A stretch of 64,000 nucleotides of DNA, from the NCBI GenBank assembly GCA_947579665.1, contig CANPUZ010000058.1, positions 682,001 to 746,000 on the forward strand, in the 5' to 3' direction. Positions 1 to 12,114 of this stretch are shown piece by piece; positions within the stretch are counted from its first letter, which is position 1, and every line of letters begins with the position of its first letter. The translations under genes were made by a program, and so were the position numbers. This stretch comes from Sympetrum striolatum (Eukaryota > Arthropoda > Insecta > Odonata > Libellulidae). Under the pieces are notes generated by a model that was not told where the DNA came from, made no database searches, and saw nothing but the letters and a program-made list of their open reading frames with translations.

Positions 1-200
1 ACCCGTTTCCTCCAAAAGGAAAGCGACCTATCGCCGCGGAACCGAGCGTGGGCGGTGACGTCATCTCGAAAGGGGGCGTGGCTTGATATCTTGGAAACAA
101 CACACATTAAATAGACTCCATCTTTAGGTGTCCTCATACGTTTCGAGCTGTAACTCCTAAATTATTTAAGTCATCTTCGCCAGACTTGGAACGTAAAATT
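1..200. other. GC-rich low-repeat segment with CRE-like and GC-box-like motifs
   Basis: The first ~100 bases are GC-rich and do not match the repeat families seen elsewhere in the window. They hold a palindromic CRE-type octamer TGACGTCA at 56-63 next to GGGCGG, then a GGGGGCGTGGC stretch. This could be a regulatory element or the edge of a promoter outside the window. No ORF or transcription start can be defined. Confidence 0.3.
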
Positions 201-284
201 TTTATGTTGATACCTACCCAGGTAATTAATTTGACTCATGCCGGTTTAACCGTAGTTCCGGTTTATACTAGGCACAAATTCGTT

Positions 285-430
285 TCTACGGCATAACTTC
301 CGTAAAACACAATTTAAGTATATGCAAATGTTTACAAAACTTGTAGATTATTAAATTCTCTACAATTTTTCTATTTAACATTTTTCGCTAAGATCAATAT
401 TTCGCGAGTTATTTGCGAAGGAAGAATCTG
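285..430 (-). repeat. Solitary family D monomer (177-bp satellite type)
   Basis: One unit resembling the 3.3-6.1 kb array: the CATAACTTCCGTAAAA start, a GTATATGC block, a central inverted repeat of the TGTAGAT/CTACAA type, and the ATATTTCGCGAGTTATTTG end. Orientation is that of the second (reverse) half of the array. It lies about 2.9 kb from the array, so monomers disperse singly as well as in tandem. Confidence 0.65.
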
Positions 431-529
431 GTTACGTCATAGCAATTAAAATTCATGGCTCTACCGAACACCATGATTCATGCCCCTCTTGAACGTCTTC
501 CCTAAAGAGTAAGGAAGCTCTTTTTTTGG

Positions 530-605
530 CTGCTAACAGAACTTACTAACATGACGGAGTGAATATGGTTCCGTGATCTGAAGGTCGCGGGTTCGAGTGC
601 AAACG
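530..605 (+). other. tRNA-like fragment with B-box
   Basis: A B-box-like GGTTCGAGTGC (590-600) is preceded by GATCTGAAGGTCGCG, which resembles the anticodon-to-T-arm part of a tRNA-derived sequence. A convincing A box and a closing acceptor stem are missing, so this is probably a decayed tRNA-derived SINE head or pseudogene rather than a tRNA gene. Confidence 0.35.
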
Positions 606-1085
606 TTAATTAAACTTGGGGTAGACTTGGCCCAAAATTTCCACATTCCTATACTTTGTAATTTTTTTAAGGTACTTGTATGAAAGATAAAAGTTTGAAA
701 TTTTTTTTTATTAAAGAAGACACTTTTAGTTATGTTCTCTGATTATTTTTTAGTCCTAACTCAAAGAATGTTGCTGAAAAAAATTCGTATGTAATCGGAA
801 AATTTCTCTGGTCTTACAAAATTAGTCATCGTGTTTCGGAAATTATTTAAGACATTTAAAATAGTGGTAGATACGTCACAATTTATGTGCTCAGTAATAA
901 TTATATATTCTATACACTGAATTATTTTTGAAATCCTATCTTGAACAGTTTGAGCACCAAAAATTCTAAAAGGTAATCATGTTATCGAGGCTGACAGATA
1001 GGCTACATTGAGATAGAAACCTTAGAGTTTCCCTAGTTATATGCGAGACCAACGCTTATTTTTTTTCTAATTAAGAACCATACTT
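606..1085. other. AT-rich stretch, nothing recognised
   Basis: No ORF, RNA gene or clear match to the other repeat families was seen here. Confidence 0.4.
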
Positions 1086-1700
1086 TATGATATCTTACTT
1101 TTTAATTTCTCTCGTAGTTTAGAGCAAGTATTGTATTCGCAAAAAAATCGATCTCCAGATTTCGACGGAAATACATGTTTTGGGACCCATAGAGCTCGTT
1201 TTCCCTATTTTCCCGAACATGTCTGTCTGTGGTTAAAAAGTTTGTGGGCGCTCTATCTTAAAAAGTAATCATCCGATCATTTCCAAAATTCATATTTAAT
1301 ATTTTCCTAACAATGCCAAGATTTGATTAGTTTTTGGTGAACACCGCTTAACCGGAAGTTGCAGTTTATCCGGAACAAAATTTTATTTCTTAAATATCTC
1401 TGTCAGAATGCAATTAAAGTATATATCATTATACACAAAAGTTATAGATAATGTATTTTACTACAACTTTTAAAAAAATATTTTTCGTAACACTGATTGT
1501 TTAGGAGTTATTCTTCAGTAATGGTTAACCGGAAGTTGTTGTTTACCCAGAAATGGAAGTTTTTCTTAAATATCTCTGTCAGAATGCAATTTAGGTATAT
1601 ACAATTACATACAAAAGTTATAGATAATGTATTTTACTACAACTTTTGTATGAAACAATTTTCTGTAACAGTTTAGTTTATGTGAGTGTTTATCGAGAAC
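1086..1700 (+). repeat. Family C interspersed repeat, two internal units
   Basis: The copy starts in a CTCTCGTAGTTTAGAGCAAG-like block, runs through a GACCTCCAGATTTCGACGG-like block (here with a variant start) and the conserved TGTCTGTCTGTGG and GTGGGCGCTCTATCTTAAAA blocks, then has two copies of an internal ~176-bp unit (CAGAATGCAAT at 1404 and 1580). Each unit contains GTATATAC, an inverted repeat of the AAAAGTT..AACTTTT type, and TTTAGGAGTTATTC. Similar copies lie at 17.6, 28.2, 48.2, 52.3 and 55.6 kb. No coding capacity was seen, so it looks non-autonomous. Confidence 0.75.
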
Positions 1701-1839
1701 CAAGTGCACCAGACACCAGTTGGTGATCTACCGGAACTGCGCCATCGAATTCCTTTTAGTTATTGCAAATATTACGCCTGCAAAACACTCGGAGATAAGT
1801 TGAATACAGATTTAAGAAGTCTTTCTAATGGTGCACACA

Positions 1840-2880
1840 TCGTGGTGTATTAACCGTGTTTAAAAAATGCATTTTGAGTTACTTCTAGAGGGAAACTGCC
1901 CATAAATGTCTCAATTATTTCTCAAGTTATTACACTTTTTCTTATTACAGTTTCAACCCGTTTGCTGGCTAGAAATGTCACTAAAAATACCCAGAGTTAT
2001 GTCATTCACGTTTTATCACGCCTTGGTGAGCGATGCTTAAATATCTTCCTGTGTACATTTTCCCAATTCTCATCTATAATGTTTTCTGAATTATAAAAAA
2101 GACCGTTAGGTAATGTACCAATTTAACTGGAAATATTTGCGTAAAACTTTATTCTGTACTCTAAAGCGTGGTCGGGATGCATCTGTGGGGTTAGTACCTT
2201 CCTTGAACGTTTTCTTTATAGCTACTCGGTCCTTAGTTAAACGGAAATACGAAAACTTAATTGGTAATGTAGGTGAAATTATCTACTATGTGATTGCAAA
2301 TTTGCCATCCAGTAATACCATGTTAACAAAACATTCCGAGAGATAAGTGTGTTATAAACGTTTTGCCATGCTATCATGAATGAAGCATATATATTTTACG
2401 GTACACATTTTCCAATGCCAATTATCATCGTGAATATTTTCCGAAATATAAAAATTACTGTAAGGTAATGTATTAATTTATCTATAATTTTATGCATAAA
2501 ACATTATCCTGTAACCAATAGTGTTGTCAATATAAATTCGTCAATATAGTTGACACGTTATCAGTGAGAGTAGTACCTCATTCGGAGTTTATCCCTACAG
2601 CTACTCAGCCCTCACTTTTCCATAAATATAAAAAATATCTTTGTTATTTGCTTGAAAATGGCTTTAATTTAGTACCAAGGACGTCATCCCATAATGCACC
2701 CTGTGGTCACAATAAATTCGAAGATACTGTTAACACGTCATCAGTGTGAGTAGTACCTTACCTGGAGTTTTACTTTATAGCTACTTCTTTTTGAATGTGT
2801 CTGCAATGTAAAAAATACGTTGATAATCTACGTAAAATTAACTTCAATTTGATACCAAAGTCGTTATTCTATGATGGCTA
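1840..2880. repeat. Degenerate tandem repeat region
   Basis: Diverged units recur at intervals of very roughly 180-200 bp, sharing words such as AGTAGTACCT, TTTATAGCTACT and a Y-rich AT block (about 2190-2230, 2565-2610, 2747-2795). The part at 1866-1960 resembles 41830-41900 (ATTTTGAGTTA and CTCAATTANTTCTCAAGTTATT). The short ORFs here are repeat translations, not genes. Confidence 0.5.
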
Positions 2881-2939
2881 GAAGAGTCACAAAGAATTCC
2901 CAAAGTTCAGCGTCAAACACCGGATCGAAAACACGTAAA

Positions 2940-3305
2940 AAAACATTGGACGGGCGTTGAGTGGGTTTCCCGCTAGATGGCTCCGCAGTCTATTTATAAT
3001 CCATTAACGAAGTTTTTTCATCGGTTCGGCCATTTTGTACCTCGGCAATTATGTTCTCTGGCTGGCTTGTTAAGAGGAACAGATAAGATCGACAATAAAT
3101 TACCCATCATCCCCCTCTGCCTCCACGAATAGCGTAAGAGAAAAAGAAAAACAAGCGAGGAGCGGAAAATTTCGAGCGCATCGACAAATAATAATCGCCC
3201 GTGCTTTTAAGAGAGATAATCGAATTCTTTCTACAGTCGAGCGAGTACGCGAGAAATGAGAAAGCTGGTTTCCTAGGCGACACGGAGCCTACAGGAGATA
3301 CTGCG
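2940..3305. promoter_or_regulatory. Low-repeat block with CTCF-like site
   Basis: A segment without matches to the surrounding repeats. CCGCTAGATGGC at 2970-2981 fits the conserved core of the CTCF motif. It is followed by AGATAAG (GATA-type) and ACAATAAATTA words, a purine-rich run, then unique sequence up to the start of the D array. It may be a regulatory element or insulator embedded in repeats. This is a motif match only. Confidence 0.35.
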
Positions 3306-3309
3306 GGGG

Positions 3310-4130
3310 TCTGGGTGGTGTTTTATCGCAAATAACTTGCGAAATATTGGTCGTAGAGAAAATGTTTAAATACAAAAGTTGTAGGAAATTAAATAATCTA
3401 CATTTTTATGTAAATTTTTATATACCAAAGTTCTGTTTTAACGAAGTTATTCTGAAAAAACTATGGCGGACCTCGGAAACTGCGAGAACATAAAAGTATT
3501 CTGAAAATAACTCGTGAAATATTGGTCTTACAGAGAATATTTAAATGAGAAAGTTGTAGGTTTTTGCATAATCTACAACTTTTATTAATATTTGTATATA
3601 CCCAAGTTACGTTTTAAGGAAGGTATCCTGGAAACACTATGCTTTAGATCGGAAAATAAGGGATTATGGGTGTGTTTATGCAAATTAATCGCAAAATAAT
3701 GGTCGTACAGAAAATGTTTACATGCAAAAGTTGTAGAAAATTAAAAAATCTATATTTTTTATGCACATTTGTATATTCTCAAGTTAGGTTTTAACGAAGT
3801 TATTCTGCAAAACCTATGGCGGATCTCGCAAACTGCGGGAATATAAAAGTACTTCTGCAAATAACGCGTGAAATATTGGTCTTACAGAGAATATTTAAAT
3901 AAGAAAGTTGTAGGCAATTAAATAATCTACAATTTTTATTAACATTTGTATATACCTAAGTTACGTTTTAACGAAGTTATTCTGCAAAAACTATGGCGGA
4001 CTTCAGAAACTGAGGGTATGGATGTTTTTATGGAAATAACTCGCGAAATATAGGTCTTAGAGACAAGGGTTCACCACTAACGTTGCAGACAATTGAATAT
4101 TCTACGATTTGTACGGATTTTTGATACGTC
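3310..4130 (+). repeat. Family D satellite array, forward half
   Basis: About four to five tandem monomers of roughly 177 bp. Each runs ATGGCGGACCTCGGAAACTG, GAATATAAAAGT, AATAACTCGCGAAATATTGG, then an inverted repeat AAAGTTGTAG..CTACAACTTT, GTATATAC and TTAACGAAGTTATTC. The monomers are clearly diverged from one another. The short ORFs in this range are satellite translations. Confidence 0.85.
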
Positions 4131-6070
4131 CAAGTCGTTTCTACGCAATTATTTCCAGTATTTCGCGGGATATATGCGGAGAATCACCGATATCCTTGCA
4201 GAATCCAATCACAACCAGTTTTTCCGGCCTAACTTCCGTAAAAAGCCACTTGGGTATATACAAATGTTTATATGAAATGTAGATCATTTAATTATCTACA
4301 ACTTTTGTATTTAATTCTTCTCTATATGACTAATATTTCGCGAGTTATTTTCATAGTAACACACAGTCTCTCGCAGTTCCCGATCTCAAACATGGTTTTC
4401 CGATATATCGTCCGTGAAAAGCGACTTGGGTATATATTATTGTTTATAGAACGTATAGATCATTCATTTATCTACAACTTTTGTATTGAAACTTTCTCTC
4501 TACGGCAAATATTAATCGAGATATTGGCTAAAACTCATCAATATCCCCGCAGTTTCCAAACAGATTTTCCGGCATAACTTCCTTAAAAATCGATTTGGGT
4601 ATACTTTAATGTGTATAAAAAGTGTAGATAGTTTAATTTACTACAACTTTGGCATATAAAGTTTCCCTCTATGACCAATATTCCTCGAGATATAAGCTAA
4701 AAACATCCATATCCCCGCATTTTCCGAGGTCCGCCGTAGTTTTTGCAGAATAACTTCGTTAAAACGCAATTTGGGAATATACAAATGTATATAAATATTG
4801 TAAATCATTCAATTTCCTACAACTCTTAAATTTTAATTTTCTCTCTATGTCTTATATTTCGATAGTTATTTGCATAAAAACACCCAGACTTTCGAAGTAT
4901 CCGAACACACCCACGGTTTTTCCGGAAAATCATCGGAAAAAGCGATTTGCATTTATGCAATTGTTTATTTAAATTATAGCTCATTCAATTAACTACAACT
5001 TTTATATTTAAAATTTTTCGCTGCGACCTATATTTCGCGAGCTATTTGCATAAACACATCAACATACCCGTTCTTCCCGATCTCAACTATGGTTTTCCCG
5101 GCATAACTTCCGTAAAAAACGACTTGGGTACATACAAATGTATTAACAAATAGTAGATTATTTAATTTTCTACAACTTTTGCAGTCAAACCTTCTCTCTA
5201 AGACCAATATTTCGCGAGTTATTTGCATAAACACATCAATGTACCCGCATATTCCGATGTCCAGGATAGTTTTTCCAGAATAACTTCGTTTAAACGTAAC
5301 TTAGGTATATACAATTTTTTAAATATATTGTAGATCATGATATCATCTACGACTTTTGAATTTAAACTACCTCTCTACGATCAATATTTCGCGATTTATC
5401 AGCATGAAAACACCCATATTCCCGCTGTTTCCGATCTCAAGCATGCTTTACCCGGCATAACTTCCGTAAAAAACGACTTGGGTATATACAAATATATTAA
5501 CAAATAGTAGATTATTTAATTTTCTACAACTTTTGCAGTCAAACCTTCTCTCTAAGACCAATATTTCGCGAGTTATTTGCATAAACACATCAATGTACCC
5601 GCATATTCCGATGTCCAGGATAGTTTTTCCGGAATAACTTCGTTTAAACGTAACTTAGGTATATACAATTGATTACAAATATTGTAGATCATAGAATCAT
5701 CTACAACTTTTGAATTTAAACTACCTCTCTACAACCAATATTTCGCGAGTTATCAGCTTAAAAACACCCATATTCCCGCAGCTCCCGCTCTCAAGCATAG
5801 TTTTTCTGGCATATCTTCCTTAAAACTCGACATTGGTATATACATATGTATATACAATTTATAGATTATTCAATTATCTACAACTTTTAAATTTAAAATT
5901 CATCTCTACAACCAATATTTCGCGAGTTATCAGCCTAAAAACACCAATATTCCCGCAGCCCCCGCTCTCAAGCATGCTTTTCCCGGCATGTCTTCCGTAA
6001 GAAGCGACTTGGGTGCACACGAACCAACGTAAATGCGATAGACAATCAAAATTCCTACAACTTTCGTACG
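4131..6070 (-). repeat. Family D satellite array, inverted half with dimeric higher-order unit
   Basis: The same monomers in reverse orientation: CGGCATAACTTCCGTAAAA, ACTTGGGTATATAC, an inverted repeat, then CAATATTTCGCGAGTTATTTG. About eleven units are visible. A nearly identical two-monomer block recurs with a 354-bp offset (markers at 5103 and 5457), showing a recent dimeric duplication inside an otherwise diverged array. Confidence 0.85.
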
Positions 6071-6149
6071 AAACATTTTCGGCTGTGGAGAATATCCGAC
6101 GCGTTATCTCCAATTTAAAAAAAAAGAACTCCGTCAATTGCGTTGGTCA

Positions 6150-6785
6150 TTTACCCAGCCTTGGCGCTCGGAGACTTCCCATAATTCCTTTCTCCCCCCC
6201 ACCCCTCGGACGTGACCTCGCAGCCTCTCTCGCTCTATACGATTCATTTTTTTTAATTACTTAATTATAGGTTGCCTCCCACTTCTTCCAATGGACATAT
6301 TTCTTTCTTTTTTTTTGATCATCTTTCTAATTCCAGTTCGTCTGGGTGTTAACCGAGGAAGGTCGTTCTCTTTCCATCCTCCTTGCGGTCGCCATGTTTA
6401 CGGACGAGTATCGTCGCTCTTCTGTTTCCAAGGGGATCAACAATATGGCCGTGGCGAAGAGACGAATATTAATAAAAGTCATGGTAACGGAACGGACGAA
6501 AATTGATAAAAGTCTTTCGAAATATATTTTATTCAACAATACGGCCATGTTAAAGGAATAAGACGAAAATGAATAAATAAATATAGTAATAAATGTATAT
6601 GATAATAATAAATCGTTCAAAATTGATGATGTTACGATTTTTAACTGATCTTGAAGTTACTTACGCTTGTTTATCGTAGACATGGTTGTAATTTAGCAAT
6701 TTGTGAAGTACTAGCTGAAGTTGATTCTTAATTGGGGAATACAGAAGTAGATTGAATTCAAGTCGTCGGTAAATACCCTTTAATT
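6150..6785. other. Low-repeat region, no gene recognised
   Basis: Pyrimidine-rich sequence near 6190-6320 and a mildly GC-rich stretch at 6340-6500. Overlapping short ORFs exist on both strands, but none shows a domain, coding-like codon use or splice signals. Noncoding on present evidence. Confidence 0.35.
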
Positions 6786-7271
6786 ATACACAACTGAAAT
6801 CCCATTCTATTCTATACACGAAAATTGCTGGGATTCAACAATGGGATCGGTCGTCATGGGGACTGGTTGTTTACAACATCGGATTTAAAAAAAAATTACG
6901 CGTATTTTGTCGAAATTCTCGAAATTTCGATTCGAAAACAATATTTCACGACTATAATTAGAATCTTTATTCAATTTCCGTTCTTTTGGTGCTTGACTCG
7001 ACTCTTTAAGACAATTCCTTCCATTTTAATTCTTCGAAAGAAAAAAAGACTGCAACCGATGAAAGTGAAGTTTACGTGCATTCCTTATGGAAATGTAAAT
7101 GAGTGATCCTTGCTCGAACCCAGCAAATTTATTGATTAAAATTACGGCAGCAATTCCCTCACGATCTTAGAAAACACGTATGCAATGTTTGAAGCGAATC
7201 GGGCAAACGGTGTGGACTGCAATCCAAGACAAACATAAAAACCCACTGCATTTCTACTTTATATATATAGA
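6765..7271 (+). repeat. Family A repeat, full-length copy
   Basis: Leader with CCCATTCTATTCTATAC, then the conserved start GGATTCAACAATGGGATCGG, an X-box-like GTCGTCATGGGGAC (6850-6863), a ~200-bp AT-rich body including TTTCCTTTCTTTTGG-like sequence, a T-arm-like element (GAACCCAGC near 7118), and an end block with CAATCCAAGACAAACA. It is followed by a second A copy, making a ~610-bp direct pair. No coding capacity. Confidence 0.75.
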
Positions 7272-7346
7272 CAAGACATCTAACTTCCCTCATCCATGAG
7301 ATGGTAATCTCCTGACTGTAATTACGTGCCTGCAATTGCTGGTTAC

Positions 7347-7885
7347 CTTCTTGCAAAGAATTTCTCGTTATCTATGTAATATATCGTCCTCTTTAATCAT
7401 CAGCTTTTAAAGTCCTCGAGTATTTTTACTGGATAACACATCGGATTCAACAATGGGATCGGTCGTCAGGGGGATGAGTTGTTGATAGCCACGAATTTTT
7501 ACAATATTTTCGTATTTTTCACCGATATTCTCGCAAATTCGAATCTAAAGTAAGATTCCACGAATGAAATAAGATACTTCATTCAATTTCCTTTCTTTCG
7601 GTGTTAGTCTCGTTAACGTGCGACCATTCCTTCTAATTTAATTTCGCGAAAGAAATAAACCCTGCATGCGATGAAAATGAGTTTCACGTGTGTTCTTTAT
7701 GGAAAACTATCGGAGCGATCTTGGTTCGAACCCCGTGAAACTGTGGAATAAAAAGGCGACAGTGATTCCCTCCAGGTCGCAGAGGACACGTACATAAAGT
7801 TTGAAGCAAATCGGACGAACGGTGTGGCCTCCAATCTAAGACAAGCACACCCACAGAATTTCGATTTTATATGTATAGATAAAGG
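7347..7885 (+). repeat. Family A repeat, second tandem copy
   Basis: Leader with CCTCTTTAATCATCAGC, then GGATTCAACAATGGGATCGG at 7443. The body is nearly the same as at 54.57-55.01 kb and, inverted, at 27.6-28.0 kb. The T-arm-like motif TTGGTTCGAACCCCG lies at about 7723-7737. The end block with CAATCTAAGACAAGCACACC is about 140 bp after it. Confidence 0.8.
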
Positions 7886-7999
7886 TTGAAACTTCGTATT
7901 TACAGCTGCAAAATCAACCAAAAATGTATAACAGTTTATATTCTACCGATTTCGAGCTGTTTTTGACCATCTTTCCTTTTGGACATAGACAACCTTCTT

Positions 8000-10310
8000 T
8001 TTTCTTAGGTAATTACGAATTATGGAGATCGAAAATAAGAAAGGAGAGCTACAAAATGAACCAAAAACATATAAAATTGATTTTTTTACCATTTTGACTT
8101 TGTTAATGGCGGTATTTACGCTGAAAGTAACTGGAAGTCGTGTAAAACGATTTTTTTACGGTTCTGACTTGTTTTTGACTGCATTAACCCCTGGTTATTG
8201 CAGGTGTGGTTGTAATATACCTTCTCACGATTAATTAAAATCAAAACAATGTAGTTATTTTAGAAAATTAGCCGAAAATGTAGTTATTTTTAGGATAAAA
8301 TTGCTTTCTGTAAGATTCTTCACCAGTTTCTGACGTTGTCGACTCCTGTTTATTGCAGATGTGGTTATATTTTAAGTAATACGAAGTACAGAGATCAAAA
8401 TGACGTAACTATGGCAACGAAATGAGCAGAAATAGTTAAAAGTTGTGTAAAATTCCCTTTTTTCGAATTTAGCGTTGATTTTCACGATATCCACGCTTGG
8501 TTATTGCAGACTTGGTAATATTTTAATTAATAATGAAGCATTAAGGCCAAAACAATGTAACCATAACTACAAAATGAGCCTGAAATGGGAAAAACTCCGA
8601 AGAAATGGATTTTTTTAACGATTTTGCGCTGTTTTCGACGAGTTCTTCGTTCGATATCGTAGATGACCTTCTATTTTAGGTAATTACGAAGTATGAATAC
8701 TAAAATTGATATGAATTTAGCCAAAGAATGAGCCTAAATAGATAAAAGTCGTACGGATTCTGTTTTTATGCCTTGACTTGATTTTTACGTTATTTAACGT
8801 CACCATAGCAACGGAATGGGCCCGTATTTGCTGGAAGACGAATTCAACTGAATTTTATTACCGTTTTGACTTGTTTTCGACTGGATTTACGCTGTATAAT
8901 TGCAGATGCGATTCTGTTTTAAGTTGACGCGTAGTATGAAGGCTGAAAAATGGGAATGTAGCTTCAAAATGAGCCGAAAAACTATACAAGTCGCATGAAA
9001 TGGATTTTATGAGATAATTCACCGGTTTTTTGGCGGTATCCCCGTTTTGCTATAGCAGATGTGGATCTTTTTCAATTAATTACGATCTATTAAAGCTGAA
9101 AATACGTAACTATGGTAATAAATAGAGCTGTTGGTTGCTGGAAGAGGTGTAAAATTGATTTCTACATGACTTTGAGGGGATTTTACGTTTAGCAATTGCA
9201 GATAAGATTCTATTTGAGGCAATTGCGAAGTATTCAGAGCAAAGCAACGCAGTTTTAGCGATGAAATCAGCTGAAAATACGTCTTACGAAGTAGATTTCG
9301 ATCTGCTATTGACGAGTTTTTCGCTTGGTTGTGATAGTTGTGGTTCTATTTTACGAAATTGCGACTTATGAAGGCCTTTAAAAGGTCACTATAGCAACAA
9401 AATAAGGCTAGAGTAGATTAAACTTATGTGAAATGATTTTTTACGATTTTGACCTTATTAAACGTAACCTTAGCAACTGAATCAGCTGGTAGTCGCTGAA
9501 AGACGAATTAAATTTTATATTTTGAGGCAGGTTTGCCATCAATTAGACTTGCGTAGTGTGTGTGCGTGTGGTTTTATTTTCCCGACGTTGAAACAACGTA
9601 ACTATAGTAACAGAATTAGCCGTAATTTTTAAATCTTGTATTTTGTTGATTTTTAAATGATTTTAAGCCCTTTTCAACGGTATTTATGCTTAGATGTTGA
9701 GTATGAGGTTTTATTATCAGTAATTACGAAGCATGACAGTCAAAAAATGTAACCATAGCAATTAAATGAGCCGACAATGGGAAAAAGTTTACAGAAATGA
9801 ATTTTCTTACGATTTTTAGCTGTTTTTGACGAATTTTTAGCTGTTTTTGACGATTATTTAGCTGTTTTTGACGATTATTTAGCTGTTTTTGACGATTTTT
9901 AGCTGTTTTTGACGAATTTTTAACTGTTTTTGACGAATTTTTAGCTGTTTTTGACGATTATTTAGCTGTTTTTGACGATTATTTAGCTGTTTTGACGATT
10001 TTTAGCTGTTTGTAACGATTTTTAGCTGTTTTGACGATTTTAGCTGTTTGTGACGAGTAATAGCTGTTTTTTACGATTTTTTAGCTTTTTTTTACTTTTT
10101 GTTATAGCTGTTTTGGACGGTTTATTCGATATTGCAGATGAAATTCTTTTTTTAGGTGAATACGAAGCATAAATAACAAAATGTAAGTTAAAAGTTGTAT
10201 TAAATTGATTTTTTCGTGATTTTGAGCTGTTTTTGACCGTATTGATGCTTGGTCATTGCGTAAAGGGTTCTCTTTTTAAGGCATTTACGATGTTTTAAGG
10301 TCGAACTCAT
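8000..10310 (+). repeat. Family F degenerate tandem array (~150 bp units) with X-box-like motifs
   Basis: Diverged units of about 145-180 bp follow the pattern: TTTTTTACGATTTTGA, a TTGGTTATTGCAGATGTGG-like block, AATTACGAAGTATGAAGG, then GTAACYATAGCAAC and AAATGAGCC. The TTGCAG block recurs near 8198, 8352 and 8503. Perfect RFX X-box consensus matches occur at 8799-8812 and 9385-9398, and near-matches in many other units. A related piece lies at 20040-20245. ORFs inside are not genes. Confidence 0.75.
9806..10085 (+). repeat. Minisatellite nested in family F, ~20-bp unit
   Basis: About a dozen copies of TTTTTAGCTGTTTTTGACGA with one- or two-base indels, decaying towards the 3' side. It is evidently a slippage expansion of the GAGCTGTTTTTGAC part of one F monomer. 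Confidence 0.9.
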
Positions 10311-10369
10311 AATTCCATGGCAACGGAACGTCTCTAAATGGACAAAATTAGCACTAAATTTAATTTGTA

Positions 10370-11420
10370 GGACTTTGGTGGTCTTCGACCTCAGACCATT
10401 TCGAGGAATTAAAACACTCGAGCTTATGCTGTAGAGTTTTTTCGTTTCCTTTGAAAAGAAGTTTCTTTATTGAAAATTATCATCTGTTCATGTCTACCAA
10501 CGTCTTCTAGAGCCCGTTATGTTCAAAGAGACTTTTGGGGCCCGCTGGATTCGAACTCAGACCACCTAGAGGAACTACAACACTCGTAAGCTGTAGATAG
10601 ATGTTTCGTTTAATGTCTCCCGGTGCTTCATTCCTGTATCTTAAGCGAAAGTGATGAAAACCATCAATTTAACACTGATCTACCAAAGTCTACCTTCGGA
10701 AGCTATAGTGCTCAAAGATCACCACCACAATTGTGGCTTTCTGGGATCCACCATCACGTAGAGGAAATGAATTGCTCCCAAACTGTAGACACGTATTTCG
10801 TTTAACTTCTCCCGAAGTTTTGTTCATGTAGCTAAACAAAAAGGGATGAAAATTAACAATTTATTGCAGGTCTACCTTGGAAAGTCATTGTGTTCAAAAA
10901 GTCATTCACGCGGCCATCTTTGAAAGCCGCTAGCATCGAACTCGGACCACCGGGAGGATTTAAAACAGGTTTATGTTGTAGACAAATATTTCATTTAACG
11001 TGTCCCAAAGTTTCATCCTTGTACATAAACAATAAGTAATCAAAATCAACAATATGCCGCCTGTCTGACAATTTCTATAATTTCACTGAGACATTTACAC
11101 TGCTATCTTCGCGGGTCTCTGGGATCGAACTCAGGCCACCTAAAGGAAAAGATATACTCTTAAATTGCAGATGAATATTTTCTTTAACTATTTCCGAAGT
11201 TTCATTCCTGTGTGTAAACAGCAAGAGTTCAAAATCATAATTTTATTGCCCATCTACCAATTTCTATGATTGAACTCAAATGTGTTCAAAGCCCCATGAA
11301 CAGCGCCATGTTTGGGAGCCTCTAGCGTCGAACTCAGACCACCTGGAGGAACTAAAATAGATTTAGGTTGTAGATACATATTTCATTTGATGTTCCCGTA
11401 TGTTTCATTCGTGTATGTAA
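10370..11420 (+). repeat. Family G degenerate tandem array (~190 bp) with T-arm-like sites
   Basis: About six units. Each holds TCGAACTCAGACCACCTNGA, ACTAAAACACTC, TGTAGATANATNTTTCNTTTA, CATTCCTGTNTNTAAACA and an ATTTATTGC-CTACC block. TCGAACTCNG occurs at 10551, 10936, 11125 and 11328 with diverged versions near 10385 and 10745, giving spacings close to 190 bp. Read on the minus strand this box is CTGAGTTCGA, a T-arm/B-box-like sequence as in families A, B and H. Confidence 0.75.
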
Positions 11421-11439
11421 ACAAAAAGTGGTAAAAATC

Positions 11440-12110
11440 AACAATTTATCGCATAAGTACCGAAGTCGACGCATGGCGGCCATTCTGTTCAAAGAGATAT
11501 ACGCTTCTGTTAGGTTTCCCTCAAGTAAACAACAATTAAGGCAGGAAATAAAGATTCTATGCCCTCTCCTATCGCACCTTCGTTTGTTTTGTCGTTCCGC
11601 CATGTTTGTTTAAACGCCCAAACAATGGGTTTGGTGTACTGTCGTCATGGCGACCAAAGGGGTGCATTGTTAAACTGTTTGCATGACTATTGGATCGCCC
11701 GCGTTGGATCGATTGCGCATTTCGAGCCGTTTATAGGACTTCTTTTGTTTTCTTTGTCGGCTTTCTTTTGTTGGTCATCGAAAACAAAGATGGCCGCCCA
11801 TATATACGACTGCATATTTTCTGATTAAATTCTCAAAAATACGAATTTTTGCGTTTTTCGAAGAGAAATCGCGGGAGCGTCGAACCGAGGACGGCTGCGT
11901 ACATGGCGCACACAGCTTAAGAGGATAAACAAGGGTGTTGCGATAGAAATAGGGCAGTTAAATCTAATTTTAATCGTACTGTACTTACTTTGTAAGTATC
12001 GAAGTGATTTGCAGAGATTCCATTTAAAATTGGTGTCAAAGAATAACTTTTTAGGCATCGAATATGCTGTCGGTATTACAAACATTAATTATGTTGCTAT
12101 CTCATGTATG
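11440..12110. other. Low-repeat segment with perfect X-box and T-arm-like site
   Basis: Moderately GC-rich and mostly free of recognised repeats. GTCGTCATGGCGAC at 11641-11654 fits the RFX X-box consensus perfectly. GCGTCGAACCGAGGAC at about 11878 is a reverse T-arm-like box also found near 43263. Overlapping short ORFs on both strands show no recognisable domain. Confidence 0.35.
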
Positions 12111-12114
12111 GTAA

